64,000 bases of DNA from Nectonema munidae (Eukaryota > Nematomorpha > Nectonematoida > Nectonematidae), in assembly GCA_030549495.1 (NCBI GenBank), contig JAUIRK010000567.1, positions 536,501-600,500 on the forward strand, read 5' to 3'. Shown one piece after another: positions 34,009 through 46,300 of this stretch (positions within the stretch are counted from its first letter, which is position 1; every line of letters starts with the position of its first letter). The position numbers were made by a program, and so were the translations under genes. The notes under the pieces are model-generated. The model did no database searches, had not been told where the DNA came from, and saw only the letters and a list, made by a program, of their open reading frames with translations.

Positions 34009-34840
34009 ATGACAAGCACAAGCAGAAATCGAGATAAAGGGCCTAAATATTTATGTGGTAACAAGAAACGAGCATTGGCCAAGGCAGCAGAAAATAAAAA
34101 GCATAGAGGTGCCTTAAAAAAGTTCCTTGTCACGCCATCTTTGAAGCGCGCTCGGTTTGAAGATGAGAGAATCATCAATTATTTGCAGAATGAGGATAAA
34201 ACCATGGATCAAATTTCAGATAATCAATACAATGATGAAAAAGATAACACACTAGAAGAAGTGGGCCCAGCCTCACCAGCTGTGACTGAAATTGAAGATC
34301 TCGGTTCATTGGAAGACAGTCCCAAACCAGAAAGTTCATTCATGGCTGCAAACAAACAACTTCAACAAGAATCCATAAACAAAAATGTAACTATCATGAA
34401 CGATGATCCAGCATATTGGCCTGCTAATATAAATAACACTCAGCAAAATGAAACAGGACGCTGACGGAAAAGTTGTTACTGAAAAAAGTAAAGACATTGA
34501 TGGGTATTTGTTGGCTGACGAACTTGAAGCTCTGAAAACTTTCCTTCCCTCTACAATTAAGCCTTATGCGTTGTTTGAACACCTGATAGAAAATAATAGA
34601 TTTACAGCATTTCCTAATGTTTTCCTTGTGTTAAGGATTTATTTAACAATGCCAATATCAGTCGCCTCAGGGGAAAGAAGTTTTTCAAAGCTGAAGCTAA
34701 TTAAAACATACTTGAGGTCTACGATCTCACAAGAAAGACTTAACAATTTGGCAATGCTCTCTATAGAACATGAGATTGCTAAAGCATTAGACTTTGAAAA
34801 TATTTTAAAAGATTTTGCAAATAGAAAAGTATTATTCTAA
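34009..34840 (+). pseudogene. hAT transposase lacking its catalytic core
   Basis: The first frame (34009-34464) begins MTSTSRNRDKGPKY, is basic, and has LKKFLVTP near residue 38 and DDPAYWPANIN near its end, resembling the N-termini of ZMYM/TTF-finger hAT transposases. The second frame (34448-34840) ends in the dimerisation region: LRIYLTMPISVASGERSFSK, then KTYLRSTISQERLNNLAMLS. In intact relatives several hundred residues with the DDE core lie between these parts, and here they are joined almost directly with a frame change of 17 overlapping bases. It cannot catalyse transposition by itself and depended on a full-length relative. Base composition is richer in GC than the flanks. Confidence 0.85.
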
Positions 34841-34959
34841 AAGAGTATATTGTCTTTCTTTTTATCAAAAGTAAAACAATAAATCTATTCATTTTGCTTT
34901 TAAAATTTAATGGTTATCTATTTATCTTTTGTAGGATTATATGTATGTATGATGTTGTA

Positions 34960-37900
34960 TCAGAGGTCTGGCAAGACCTCCGGGGAGACAACTCGCAAAA
35001 CTTGCCAGCCTTATTATATATTTAAATGTGTAAATCGTAAAATGCTTAAAAAATATACTTAAAATAAAAATTTTCAAAAAATATTTTACATACATATTGA
35101 AAGCCACATTTCAAAAATTCTACCTAAAAGTTCAAAAAATTTAACTTTGAAATTGCAGTTTTATTTCATAAAAACTATATGATTGGTTGAAATATGTAAT
35201 AATAATAATAATAATACTACTACCAATACTACTTTTTGAAAATTTTTACTTGTTTGATTTGAAGAAAGAATTAAACTGTTTTTCAATATTTCTTTTTCAT
35301 GATATATATATCATTAGAAAGCTTATCGTTTGCTACATACTCTAGAATAATTTATTTTTGCAAAAGTTTTAACAAATTTTAATAAATGGACATTACTTCG
35401 AAAAATTTTGTCTAAATTTTTGAAAAAATTACGGACCACCTTTTTGTTTAAGCATAATGTGATGATTTTTAAAAAAAAATTGAATGAAAATGATATCATT
35501 GGAAAGGTATACTCTTTGTGGTTAACATAGGCTAGGTTATACAAATAAATATATTTTCATTTTTCCAAAATCTGCTTTTATGTGAGGTCAGTCAAGTTTT
35601 ATCTAGTTTCAAAAAATACCAATAATAATTAACGTTCTTAATTTATATAATATTTTTTCAATATTTTATATTCACAAAGGTAAAATATGATTTTTACATT
35701 TTAAAATTTCATAGTTGAAGAAAACTGTCGAAAATTAATATATATTTTTTACTTTTTATGGGTCAGTAGTACAGGTCAGTATAATGTTTTTCTAATAAAT
35801 TTAAAATTATTTTTAAAGTGAAAAATGTTGATCGAATGTACAAGATTTGAAGCTATACTCTTTGTGGGTAAAATAGGCTAGGTTTTACAAATAAATATAT
35901 TTTTATTTTTCCAAAATCCGCTTTTATGTGAGGTCAGTTAACTTTTATCTAGTTTCAAAAAATACCAATAATTAACGTGATGAGTTTATATATTATTTCT
36001 TCAAAATTTAATATTCACAAAGGTAGAACATGGTTTTTAACATTTTAAAATGTCATAGTTAAATAAAACTGTCGAAAATTAATATTTATTTTTTACTTTT
36101 TATGAGTCAGTAGTATAGGTCAGTATAATATTTTTCTAATAAATTTTAAATTATTTTTCAAGTGAAAAATGTCGATTAAATGTACGAGTTTTGTTTGATA
36201 ATCGTAGTCTACTTTTATTTAGTTTAGATACAACCTTTCTAATTTTTAACGAAGGGCATTCGTTATATTTATACCGACAGTGTGCGAATAATAAATCACA
36301 TTATTGATTGATTTTAGAGCATAACTATGCGAAGAAAGATGAACACATGTTGCATTACGCGTTTGTGAGCGCAGTGAATTCTTATCTCGCATACGCTTCA
36401 CCACATCTTTAGCACGCGTGTGTGGTTTATTTTATCGGGCTAGTGTACGCTTAGTTTATTTGTAGTGCTCCTAGCTTAAATCTTAGTCAAATATTAAAAC
36501 GCTTATAACTTTCACATTTCTCAACAAAATGCATCATGCGATATACCAAATTAAAGCATTTTTTAAGGGCTTTCAGAATACATTACTTATATCATAAGTA
36601 CTTAAGAAATACCATTTTACTGTTTTTATTTTCCATGGGCTTCATACCATTAATTAGCAGATAAGGGATGCATTTTAAACTAAAGCTCCTTTCATTAGGA
36701 CAAATTTTTACCTATATTATGTGACAATTTCCAGAACAATTATAAAACGACTCTACTCTCAGAATCTAAATTTATTTGTTGATTTTTATAAAATAGTATT
36801 AGTTTTTTCATTTTTTTATAAATTAACCTTCGTTTTTTTTATTGGTCAGTATAATCTTTTTCTAATAAATTTAAAATTATTTTTGAAGTGAAAAATGTAG
36901 ATTGAATGTACAAGTTTTGTTGGATAATCGTAGTCCACTATTTATTTTTAGATTTTTATAAAATCATTTTATTTTTCAGTTTTTTATATATTAACATTAG
37001 TTTTTTACTTCTTTTGAAGTGCGGGTTTGATTTACACTTTGATTCGAAAAAAATATGTTTTGGATAAATATTATTTTATTATTGTTTACTGCATATAAAT
37101 TTTTAAAGAGAAGATAAATAGATCAAAATATGTGTTTTAATCAATTTTTATCAATAAGTAATCTCATGAATTTTTTTTTTTCACTTTAATCCTAAATTTA
37201 TTTCTATATTTTTATAAAATAATTATAATTTTCGACATCCACATTGAAGAAATAATGAGTTTTGTTGGATAATCATAGTCTACTTTTATTTAGATTAGAT
37301 ACAACCTTTATAAGGGATGCATTTTAAACTAAAGCTCCTTTCATTTGGACAAATTTTTACCTATATTATGTGATAATTTCTAACACAATTATAAAGCGAC
37401 TCTACTCTCAGAATCTACATTTATTTGTAGATTTTGAATTAATCAACCAAAATTTAAATGCGGGTTTGATTTACACTTTGATTCGAAAAAATATGTTTTG
37501 GATAAATATTATTTTTATTATTGTTTACTGCATTAAATTTAAGGAGATAAGGGATGCATTTTAAAAAAGCTTTTTTCATTTGGACAAATTTTTACCTATA
37601 TTATGTGACAATTTCCAGCACAATTATAAAGCGACTCTACTTTCAGAATCTAAATTTATTTGTATATTGAAGAAATATTTTTTCAGTATAAAGAGTTTAG
37701 AAACCTCTTCTCTAATATGTAATGATATATTCTCATAACCTGTACGGTTGAACGCGGGTAGACAACTTGCGTGTTATCTCCAACCCGTATATTACGATGA
37801 TTCTTCTCCAACCTGTATTCTACAATGATTCATCTCCAAACTATATACTACGATGATTCATCTCCAACCTGTATACTACGATGATTCATCTCCAACCTGT

Positions 37901-39449
37901 ATACTACGATGATATATCTTCTTCTCCAACCTGTATTCTACGATGATTCATCTCCAAACTATATACTACAATGATTCATCTCCAACCTGTATACTACGAT
38001 AATTTATCTCCAACCTGTATACTACGATCATTCATCTTCAACCTGTATACTACGATGGTTTCTATTCTATGTACAAATAACTAGGGAGACAATGTTCAAC
38101 TTTCTGTTCACATTCTGCTAGATGTAAGATTTGATATACCTCATTCGGGGAGACGATGCCACATAAGTTATTACCTATATACATTATACCTGTATACTAT
38201 GATGGTTCATCTCCAACCTGTATACCGCGATAATTCATATCAAAGAATCGAAAAATATTCTTTAAAAAATCAAAAATATCAAACTTTCTGTTCATATTTT
38301 GCTACCTCATACGATGTTACAAAAGTTATTACCTATACTTTGCAATTTGCACGATTTTAAATATAATATTTGTCAAATAATCAAAATAAAATTCTGTAAT
38401 CAAAGAATCGAAAAATATTCTTTAAAAAATCAATAAATATCAAACTTTCTGTTCATATTTTGCTACCTCATACGATGTTACAAAAGTTATTACCTATACT
38501 TTGCAATTTGCACGATTTTAAATATTATATTTGTCGAATAATCAAAGAATCGAAAAATGTTCAAATCAAAAAATATTTATTCTTTTTAAATATATCGTTG
38601 GCTCCCCTTACTTTTAAAATTGAAAGATAAACCTAGTCTTTAATAATTAATTTTTATCAAATTATGCACATACGAAACTAAAAGTAAGGGGAGCCAACGA
38701 TATATTTAAAAAGAATAAAAATTTTTTGATTTGAACATTTTTCGATTCTTTGATTATTCGACAAATATAATATTTAAAATCGTGCAAATTGCAAAGTATA
38801 GGTAATAACTTTTGTAACATCGTATGAGGTAGCAAAATATGAACAGAAAGTTTGATATTTATTGATTTTTTAAAGAATATTTTTCGATTCTTTGATTACA
38901 GAATTTTATTTTGATTATTTGATAAAATATATTATATAGGTTGGAGATGAATTATCGCGGTATACAGGTTGGAGATGAACCAACGTAGTATACAAATGTA
39001 TATAGGTAATAACTTATGTAGCATCGTCTCCCCGAATGAGGTATATCAAATCTTACATCTAGCAGAATGTGAACAGAAAGTTGAACATTGTCTCCCTAGT
39101 TATTTGTACATGGAATAGAAACCATCGTAGTATACAGGTTGAAGATGAATGATCGTAGTATACAGGTTGGAGATAAATTATCGTAGTATACAGGTTGGAG
39201 ATGAATCATTGTAGTATATAGTTTGGAGATGAATCATCGTAGAATACAGGTTGGAGAAGAAGATATATCATCGTAGTATACAGGTTGGAGATGAATCATC
39301 GTAGTATACAGGTTGGAGATGAATCATCGTAGTATATAGTTTGGAGATGAATCATCGTAGAATACAGGTTGGAGAAGAATCATCGTAATATACGGGTTGG
39401 AGATAACACGCAAGTTGTCTACCCGCGTTCAACCGTACAGGTTATGAGA
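34960..39449 (-). mobile_element. Helitron-like/foldback element, copy C (full length, reverse orientation)
   Basis: Read on the minus strand it begins TCTCATAACCTGTACGGTTG at 39449 (flanking A), continues through the palindrome 39449-37731, the same junction as copy B (reverse of AATGATATA at 37722-37730), and a body to about 35014. It ends with one 54-bp terminus at 34960 (CTGA followed by T). The body contains the same GC-rich block ACCACACACGCGTGCTAAAG as the other copies (about 36410-36430). It carries extra partial duplications at 37300-37680 (AAGGGATGCATTTTAAA repeated). It is nested in the hAT at 32930-39543. No coding frames. Confidence 0.8.
37731..39449. repeat. 1.7-kb palindrome forming the 5' end of copy C
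   Basis: Arms 37731-38615 and 38679-39449 around a 63-base loop (38616-38678) that is identical, in element orientation, to the loop of copy B apart from one missing A. The minisatellite has roughly ten 28-bp units per arm and both arms share an oddity (GATGATATATCTTCTTCTCC). The left arm has an additional stretch (38236-38400) that is lacking in the right arm and resembles copy A. Confidence 0.9.
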
Positions 39450-39551
39450 TATATATATATGCGTTATAAAATTTGCTATATAGAGGAGGGGGCCCCACCA
39501 TCAAGTTTCTAATCGGGCCCCGCAACACTTGGCACCGGCCCTGGTCGTGAG

Positions 39552-42500
39552 GGTGCAATAATAGAAAAGTAAAAACTGAAAATAATGTGAAGCAGGTTAA
39601 ATGTTTCGTGAGGCTACAAGTGTATGAAAGTTGATGTGAAGTTGGAATGATGCAAAATCATGTGAGGTCAAAATCAGGGCTTATGAAGTGCGATGCGTTT
39701 AACATTGAAAATTTATTCAAATGTTACAAAAGTGACATTTAAGGCCAGAATCAGTGATGGGTGATGATTGCAGTAGAGATTTGATCTTCTCCATGGATAT
39801 GATCATTGCTCATATGAAACTATTTTATTCACTTGAAAAAGAAAAGATAGAAGAAAATTTATTGCCGAATTAACATCATATTGGTGGTTGATATACAATG
39901 TTCATTTCCTATGTATGAAATATGATAAAACATCACTATGACAAAATATAAAATGGCAGCTTTGCTAAATGCGACTAAATTATATCTAAAATATATCAAT
40001 AGAATATTTAGAAGTTCAATCTCCTACATTAAATTATTTTTTAAAATTTACTGTATCTATTGGAACATTTCCTAAAAATCATTTTCCATCATTATTACTA
40101 GAGAAATATTAATTCTATATCTTTTCAAGTTCAAATTGGCACTAAAATTTTTAAAATGTTGAATATTATGGAAAACATATGGAAAATATGTTCCTCCTCT
40201 TTTAGAGGAGGAAAGGGGTTTTGAATTACCAAGATATGAATTCAGAATTTGTGAATTGGAAAAAAATTATTTCTGAATTTAGTTATTAGTCTGGTTCATT
40301 GCAATAGAACTATAAGTTTAAGAATTGCCTCCAAAAGTTGATAGAGATGTGACTTTAGAACTTAATTTTAATAGAAACTGAATATTTAAATAATATTCCT
40401 TCAGGCTATAATAACAAAAAGGGAATCTTAAAATGAAAAGTTAAACATTAATTTTATCCAAAATCATAAAGACTCCACAAAAATGTTATTTTTCTTTCAA
40501 GATTTGAGATTTTCGCTTACGGTAAGGTCAGGAGCAGAAAAGAATATATGCGATATATTTAGATATTACTACACTTTCTAGGCGTAATATCTATATTTGA
40601 ATAAGAAAATTTCAAGAGAGAGAATAAAAAATTTATTGAAATAAGTGATAAAATGACAATTATATGTACACTTGAAAAATGAAACAAAGAAACCATAGAG
40701 ATGAATGAATACAAAAACCTTTCACAAATTATACATGAGCAAATATTTCAAATATAAAAAAATTATGAATAAAGCATATTTAGTGTTTACCTTTTTAAGG
40801 ATCCATTCAAAATCTGTTATGTAAAAATACTTCAGTGAAAGGTAATATATACAGCCTCCATTGCTTGTGATAATCAGGTGTTAGTAAAAATACGGAATAC
40901 AATGCAATATACATATTAAAACAGGAAAATCGATTAAAAAAAATCTATATCTATATATATATATAATTGAAAATGATAATGGTGGCAAATATTATTGTGG
41001 TGATCGGTTGAGGCAAAACCAACGCAAAATAAAAATAATAGACAAGGAGTGGAGGAGAGTTTATAATGAGAGCAGCATAGGTTGTCGCGCCAACTACTTG
41101 ACTGGAATAAATATGCGTGCGAACAAAAAGAGATAATCCATATTATAAAAAAGATATCTTAGATTAACACTAGCATAGAGGAAAGAGACAATGAAATATA
41201 ACATCTGAAAATAATAAATCACGAAAAATTTTTTAATAAACGAAAATGCTAACCCGCTCCCAAACCCAGCAAAAAAGCCGACATCACGCGAAAATACAGC
41301 GTCCAATGAAAATTGAGTTAGCGGAGAATAGTGACCTGGTTGGTGTATATCGACGTCTTTGCTGGATTACCACTCAAGCTCCGAACTCAATGAGCTATTA
41401 TATAACTTTAAGTATGTAACACTGGTGTTTGTTCATGGCCCAAGTTTATTCAAGACAATTTCGGTCATTGTTAAATACCATAATTCACCCCTAGTTCTAA
41501 GGATTGCAGATATGGAGTGCCGTAAAAACATAGATATAATACGCACACGTTTACAATACCCAGGTGTGCTTTAAAGTTATACTCATATGTAAGACACTTG
41601 TTATTTTAGCATCAATAAATGGGACTCAGGTGTAAGAGAAACAATTCACTGCAAACACAGTGTGTTTATGCATAATGAAAAATCTCAAAAATGAAACGAT
41701 ATGAGATAGAGGTGCCTTCACTACTAATTTTTATATTCTCGTTTAAGAAGCACGTTATTTCAGAAGCAGTTTAAAACATTAAAAGGGTGTGATTTAAATC
41801 ACCGAGCATTACTTCAGACACACATAAAGATTTGTGATATACAGACTATTTTAGGTGTAAAATTTCCACAGACATTTTTGTTGATCGTTTGTGTTAGAGT
41901 ATGTAGTTTAAATTTGAACATCTAAATTCAAAAATTCAGTATCAAAAAATAAGAAAATTCAAAAATCAATTATGCAAATATTTTACACATGTGTATAAAT
42001 TCAATTAAAGTACCCTAAAGGAAAGAGAGATAGCAAGTTTTAAAAGGATTCGTCTAAAAAAATAAACCGAAAAATTATTCATAGATAAATTAAATGCCGG
42101 AAATGAGATACTTCAAAATGATATACTAAACATGCAAGTAAATATAGAGCAATAGATAAATAACACTCCAATAAGATCCTTGCAAACAGCTGCCAGATAT
42201 ATTTGAGTGAAAGAAAAAGCAAATCTTAATTTTTAGCATTTAATATATATTCGATCACTGTTTAAAAATCTTTACTTTTGAATTTAGATAATAAGAGCTA
42301 CATATTTTTAATAAAAAAATTTGTGGAATAAGAGGTTTAGTATTAACTACAAACTATTAGTTAAGTAATACTTCTAATTGAAACAAGTTTCGACTCAGTG
42401 AAGCGAAAGATGTATATAAATATAAAATCCTAAATAATAATCTAATTCTATATTTAAGGCAAATTGATCAAGGATTTCTTATATGTAAATCTTGGTTTTG

Positions 42501-42720
42501 ACACATGATAATCCAGCTCTAGTGGATAATTAAGGGGAAATCTAAATGACCTGTTTTATATGCGCTTACAAAAGACTTTAATGTTTGTAAATGGGTTAGC
42601 CCTGGCATTATTAGTTTCTCGACGAAACGCATATTTTGAAGTTTTTAGGATACTACACTCTTATTACTCTTGGGGGCCACATTTATATACACGCATAATG
42701 GAAAAGAGGTGTACGGTGAG
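39552..42720. other. Intergenic region downstream of the KH gene, with a mariner scrap
   Basis: Apart from the fragment at 40140-40400 no gene is recognised. The hairpin CCTCCTCTTTTAGAGGAGG lies at about 40193-40211. The 70-71-residue frames at 41094-41306 and 41359-41574 have no family features. The 3' UTR of the KH gene should lie in the right part, but I cannot fix its end. Confidence 0.45.
40140..40400 (+). pseudogene. Second Tc1/mariner C-terminal fragment
   Basis: LNIMENIWKIC (about 40160-40195) corresponds to LNPIENMWAIIK, followed by ELPRYEFRICELEKNYF and ELPPKVDRDVTLEL. Word order and spacing match 27640-27850, so both derive from one family. Confidence 0.55.
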
Positions 42721-43362
42721 TTATTGAGGAGGAAGAGAACCATTTTGTGGAGAAGAAACTGATGAAAGGTTTCCATAATTTAATTGCGCATAGTAATTTT
42801 GAAGGGCTTGATTGTACTCCATTTGGTTCGTTGTGCTTGAATTCGCGGCTGCCATGTTCTGAGCAGAATAAGCAGCAACTAAACCGAATAGGAAAAGCAT
42901 CAAGACAAACGCAAAAATTACAAATTATTTCATAAAAATATTTGGCAATATAATATTACTTGCTTTTTTGAAACACAATTTTAGACTAGAATTTTTAGGG
43001 GCGCATCTCATACATGAGCTACGAATATTGAATTTAAAAATAAGCATTTTCTTATTTTACTCAAAAAATCTTCTAAAAAATAATAAAAGTTTTAAATGTG
43101 ATGTAATCCTTATCTAGGAAAGGAAACAGAGAGGAAGAGAGTTTGGATTTTTTCAATTCTTAAAAAAAGTTTGCCCCCAATAATTTTATGGATTATTATC
43201 AGTTTAAGGCATCTTTTAAAATGGATATAAATATGAAGCTCAATTCAAAAAGAGGGTTATGCACATATCATAAAAATAAATAGAAACCTTGATTTTTGTA
43301 ATATTCAGGCCATTGATTAGCTTGCATGTTATGCATTTGATTGTTGCTTTCGGAATCGCCAC
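42721..43362 (-). CDS. KH gene exons 19-20: last YY motifs and stop
   Basis: Exon 19 (43288-43362) GDSESNNQMHNMQANQWPEY then YKNQ gives a WPEYYKNQ motif. Exon 20 (42721-42878) starts after TTTCCTATTCGGTTTAG and reads VAAYSAQNMAAANSSTTNQM, then EYNQALQNYYAQLNY, ending SPQNGSLPPQ and TAA. A nearer AG (before AACATGG) would break the phase, so the farther acceptor was chosen. No polyadenylation site was fixed downstream. Confidence 0.87.
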
Positions 43363-46300
43363 CTGCAAAGTTTCAGAATTAAAATATAAAATAGTGTACC
43401 GATCACGGCAAAATGTTTTCAAAAGCCTTTTTGCGAAGAAAAATGGAACTTAGAAAATGGAGGAAAAACCCCTACCATATTTTTTAAGAACTTTCTTTGA
43501 AATTAATCTTTCAATTGTGACAAAAATAAAGATACAAATTATTAAGAGTACTTATTTTAAAGATATAGTATAGTTTTTCTTACTAATATGAAATGCTAAT
43601 AAAACTAATTTTACAGCTAATTAATTGTGTCGCATTTATTAATTTTATGAAATTTTTTAAAAATCGAAGCGCTAATTCTGAATAAAGATCATAGTATGAA
43701 AAATTACTTGGAAATGTAATGGTAATATACTTTACTTAATACTTAAGAGTGTCTTTATCAAAGCGGCAAAAATACGTCTCTTGTATCGACCGTAGATGAT
43801 GAAGGTACATGAGCCAGATATACCTAGCCAGCCATGACTATTATTGACTACTTTCATATGTCTGACATATGAAAGCGTGTTTGAATCCTATGAAAAACGT
43901 AAATGTAAAAAATTTTGATATGAAAACTGTCCTTCCTACTTGAATCGAAATTTCCGCTGAAAATCAAGTGTCGTATTGAAAAATAGCCTATAGAAAATTT
44001 GTTTGCAAAGCGTCGCTATTATTTATTACTATAAGATCCGTTACTTTGTGACAATGTAGAGAAGGTATAATTACATTATGTATCACCATGATTCATGAAT
44101 CTTTAATAAACTATGATAATAACAAGCATATAATTTATTAAGCATGTAAAGTTGACCAAAAATATATACATTATTATAAATTTCTGAGATCTTTTACAAC
44201 TGTTTCCAACAATGATAATAAATTCATTAGACAATAGGGAGGGAGAGGGTCGATGTTGATATTACAATTTTCATTTATTTAAATATAGAATAAAAGAAGT
44301 TGTGAAGATGAGCGGAAATTTAGTTGACCTCACTTGTAAAGAATCTTTACATATAGTATAATCTATAAATATATCACTAAGCTCATAATACTCCAGTCTA
44401 CTTCTTTTACTGAAGTCGCCTTGCTTCTTATTGCGTCTATTTTACTACTTCTTACCGTATAGAGTTGAGATTGAATTTGTTTAAATTTAGTTTCTGGTTG
44501 TGTAAAAAAAATTGAAATATATATTAAATAAAAAAGTCACAACAAAATACACTTTCTAAAAATTTCGTTAGGTGGGAGTACCGTTGTGAGCTTGCTAAAT
44601 GAAAAATGCATCCACAAACACTTGTTTATTGAAAATTATTTTTTATCTTTAAAGTTATTGAAAGAAATAAAAAAAAAAGAAATATTATGCACCGGAGTGA
44701 TTAGAAATCGTTGGATAAAAATGTAATTTATAAGATGTAGTGTTAGAAACATTACAAAAACATGGGAAAAGCAAAGAATTTTGGAAGAAAACGGTTGCTT
44801 CCAGAATTTCAAATGAAGCTCGTTATGATGGTAAAAAATCTTATCGTGGATAAGAAATCTAAAAGAACAAGGTGTGGAGTATGTGAATCGCGATGCATTA
44901 TTATTGTTCAAAATGTGATATAACCTTACATATATCTTGTTTCAATGAATTTCATCAGAAATGAAAGTAAGTTTAGTGCAATTTCGCACGCATAAAACCT
45001 TCATGTTAAATAATTTATGACATTTTTGGAGTGTTTGACATACATTTTTTATTTTCCAACTGAGCATTCGCTTATCTTGATGAGGGCTTTAGATAGAGGA
45101 TGATGAAGACGTGAAGGCAAATCCTCTTTATTGAGAGAAGTGTGCACATAAGTAATACCCTGATTTATTTGCGATAATGAGTGTTTTACAAATAAACTTA
45201 ACCTTTTTTAGTTGTCGGTATCGCATCCATAGGGAAGAATAATCTTCCATTGCTGGTAAGGATAGTCACGATCGAGAATCGAACCCAGACCATCTGGATC
45301 AGACCCTAGGCTCCCCACTACCACTATGCCATCTACCCACTTTATATAAGAACGATCCCTAATACAAGGTAATTAATAAATTTTTTACTAAGGTTAAACC
45401 AAAGAAAACTGCAAATTGTATTTACTTATGCCAATTTTTTATTGAACCGAAGTTATAATCATCACTCCTCACTATTACTATAATAAAATTAATGTTAAAA
45501 ATTAAGACAAAAAATAAAGCGCAAAATTAAAAAAAAATTTTTTTGGAAGAAACTAAAAAATTGGACTAAAACGCCCTTTGAAAATAATAATTATTGTTTT
45601 GTATTCTAAACTTTTTATTAAAAAATCAAGAGAGCTAAATAAATCAAATCCAATTTTAGGTTATGTTCCAAAAGAAAGTCTTTTTTATAGTAAATTTCAT
45701 TGGAAATAGTTATAATTTTTTCATTGACTGGTATTATGAAATTGTTTTGCAAAAATGCAAAATGGTTAAATTCGGATTATTAAGTATAATGTAAATTGAT
45801 ATAAAAAAAATTGAAAAGTCAAAATCAGCGATATATTGTAAGATTTTCTTCATAGTAAAAAGAATTTCTTAGTAATTCTCATATAATAATTAACCTTCAA
45901 AAGAAAAAAAATAAAATGTAAAACTCGTTGGTAGAAATGAGTTAGTCTTTTATGAGAAAGAATTCTAAAGAGAGTTAATTATGGAATATATTGGAGAAAT
46001 TATTTTTTGTTATCAAATCTTTGTTTTGAAAGGAAAGCTCAAGTTCGTGTGTATATTAAGGAAATGAGAAAAAAAGTTATAGCTTATAAAGATGTAGTGA
46101 TCAAGAAAAAGATTAAAATGGCTTACCCTGATAGGCATTAGGTGCGGATTGAGAAGGAATAGAGGACATCATATATTGATTCTTGAAAACATAAATTATT
46201 ATAAATAGATGAAGGGTGGATCAAAATACTCAGAATTGTATTCATTTAGTTTTCAGTGCGATTATTTTAACATATACATCTGTTTTTGAACACGATCATA

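Larger units (their letters stand above)
32930..39543 (+). mobile_element. hAT transposon with perfect 8-bp target duplication, hosting a nested element
   Basis: The left end CAGAGCCGGT (32930) and right end ACCGGCCCTG (to 39543) are inverted repeats (CAGAGCCGG/CAGGGCCGG). GGGCCCCGC-type GC words follow at about 32964 and, mirrored, at 39516. GTCGTGAG flanks both sides exactly (32922-32929, 39544-39551). The transposase is a deletion derivative (34009-34840). The 4.5-kb nested Helitron-like copy at 34960-39449 accounts for most of the length; without it the element is about 2.1 kb. This is the best-supported boundary pair in the window. Confidence 0.9.

Noticed and set aside
41094-41574. Two 70-residue open frames as a gene downstream of the KH gene
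   Set aside because: No similarity to anything I know, opposite strands, no supporting splice or coding signature.
42747-42935. 62-residue plus-strand frame over the last KH exon
   Set aside because: Antisense shadow of exon 20.
45234-45345. Functional tRNA gene
   Set aside because: A and B boxes are present but acceptor and anticodon stems do not fold; more like a SINE head.
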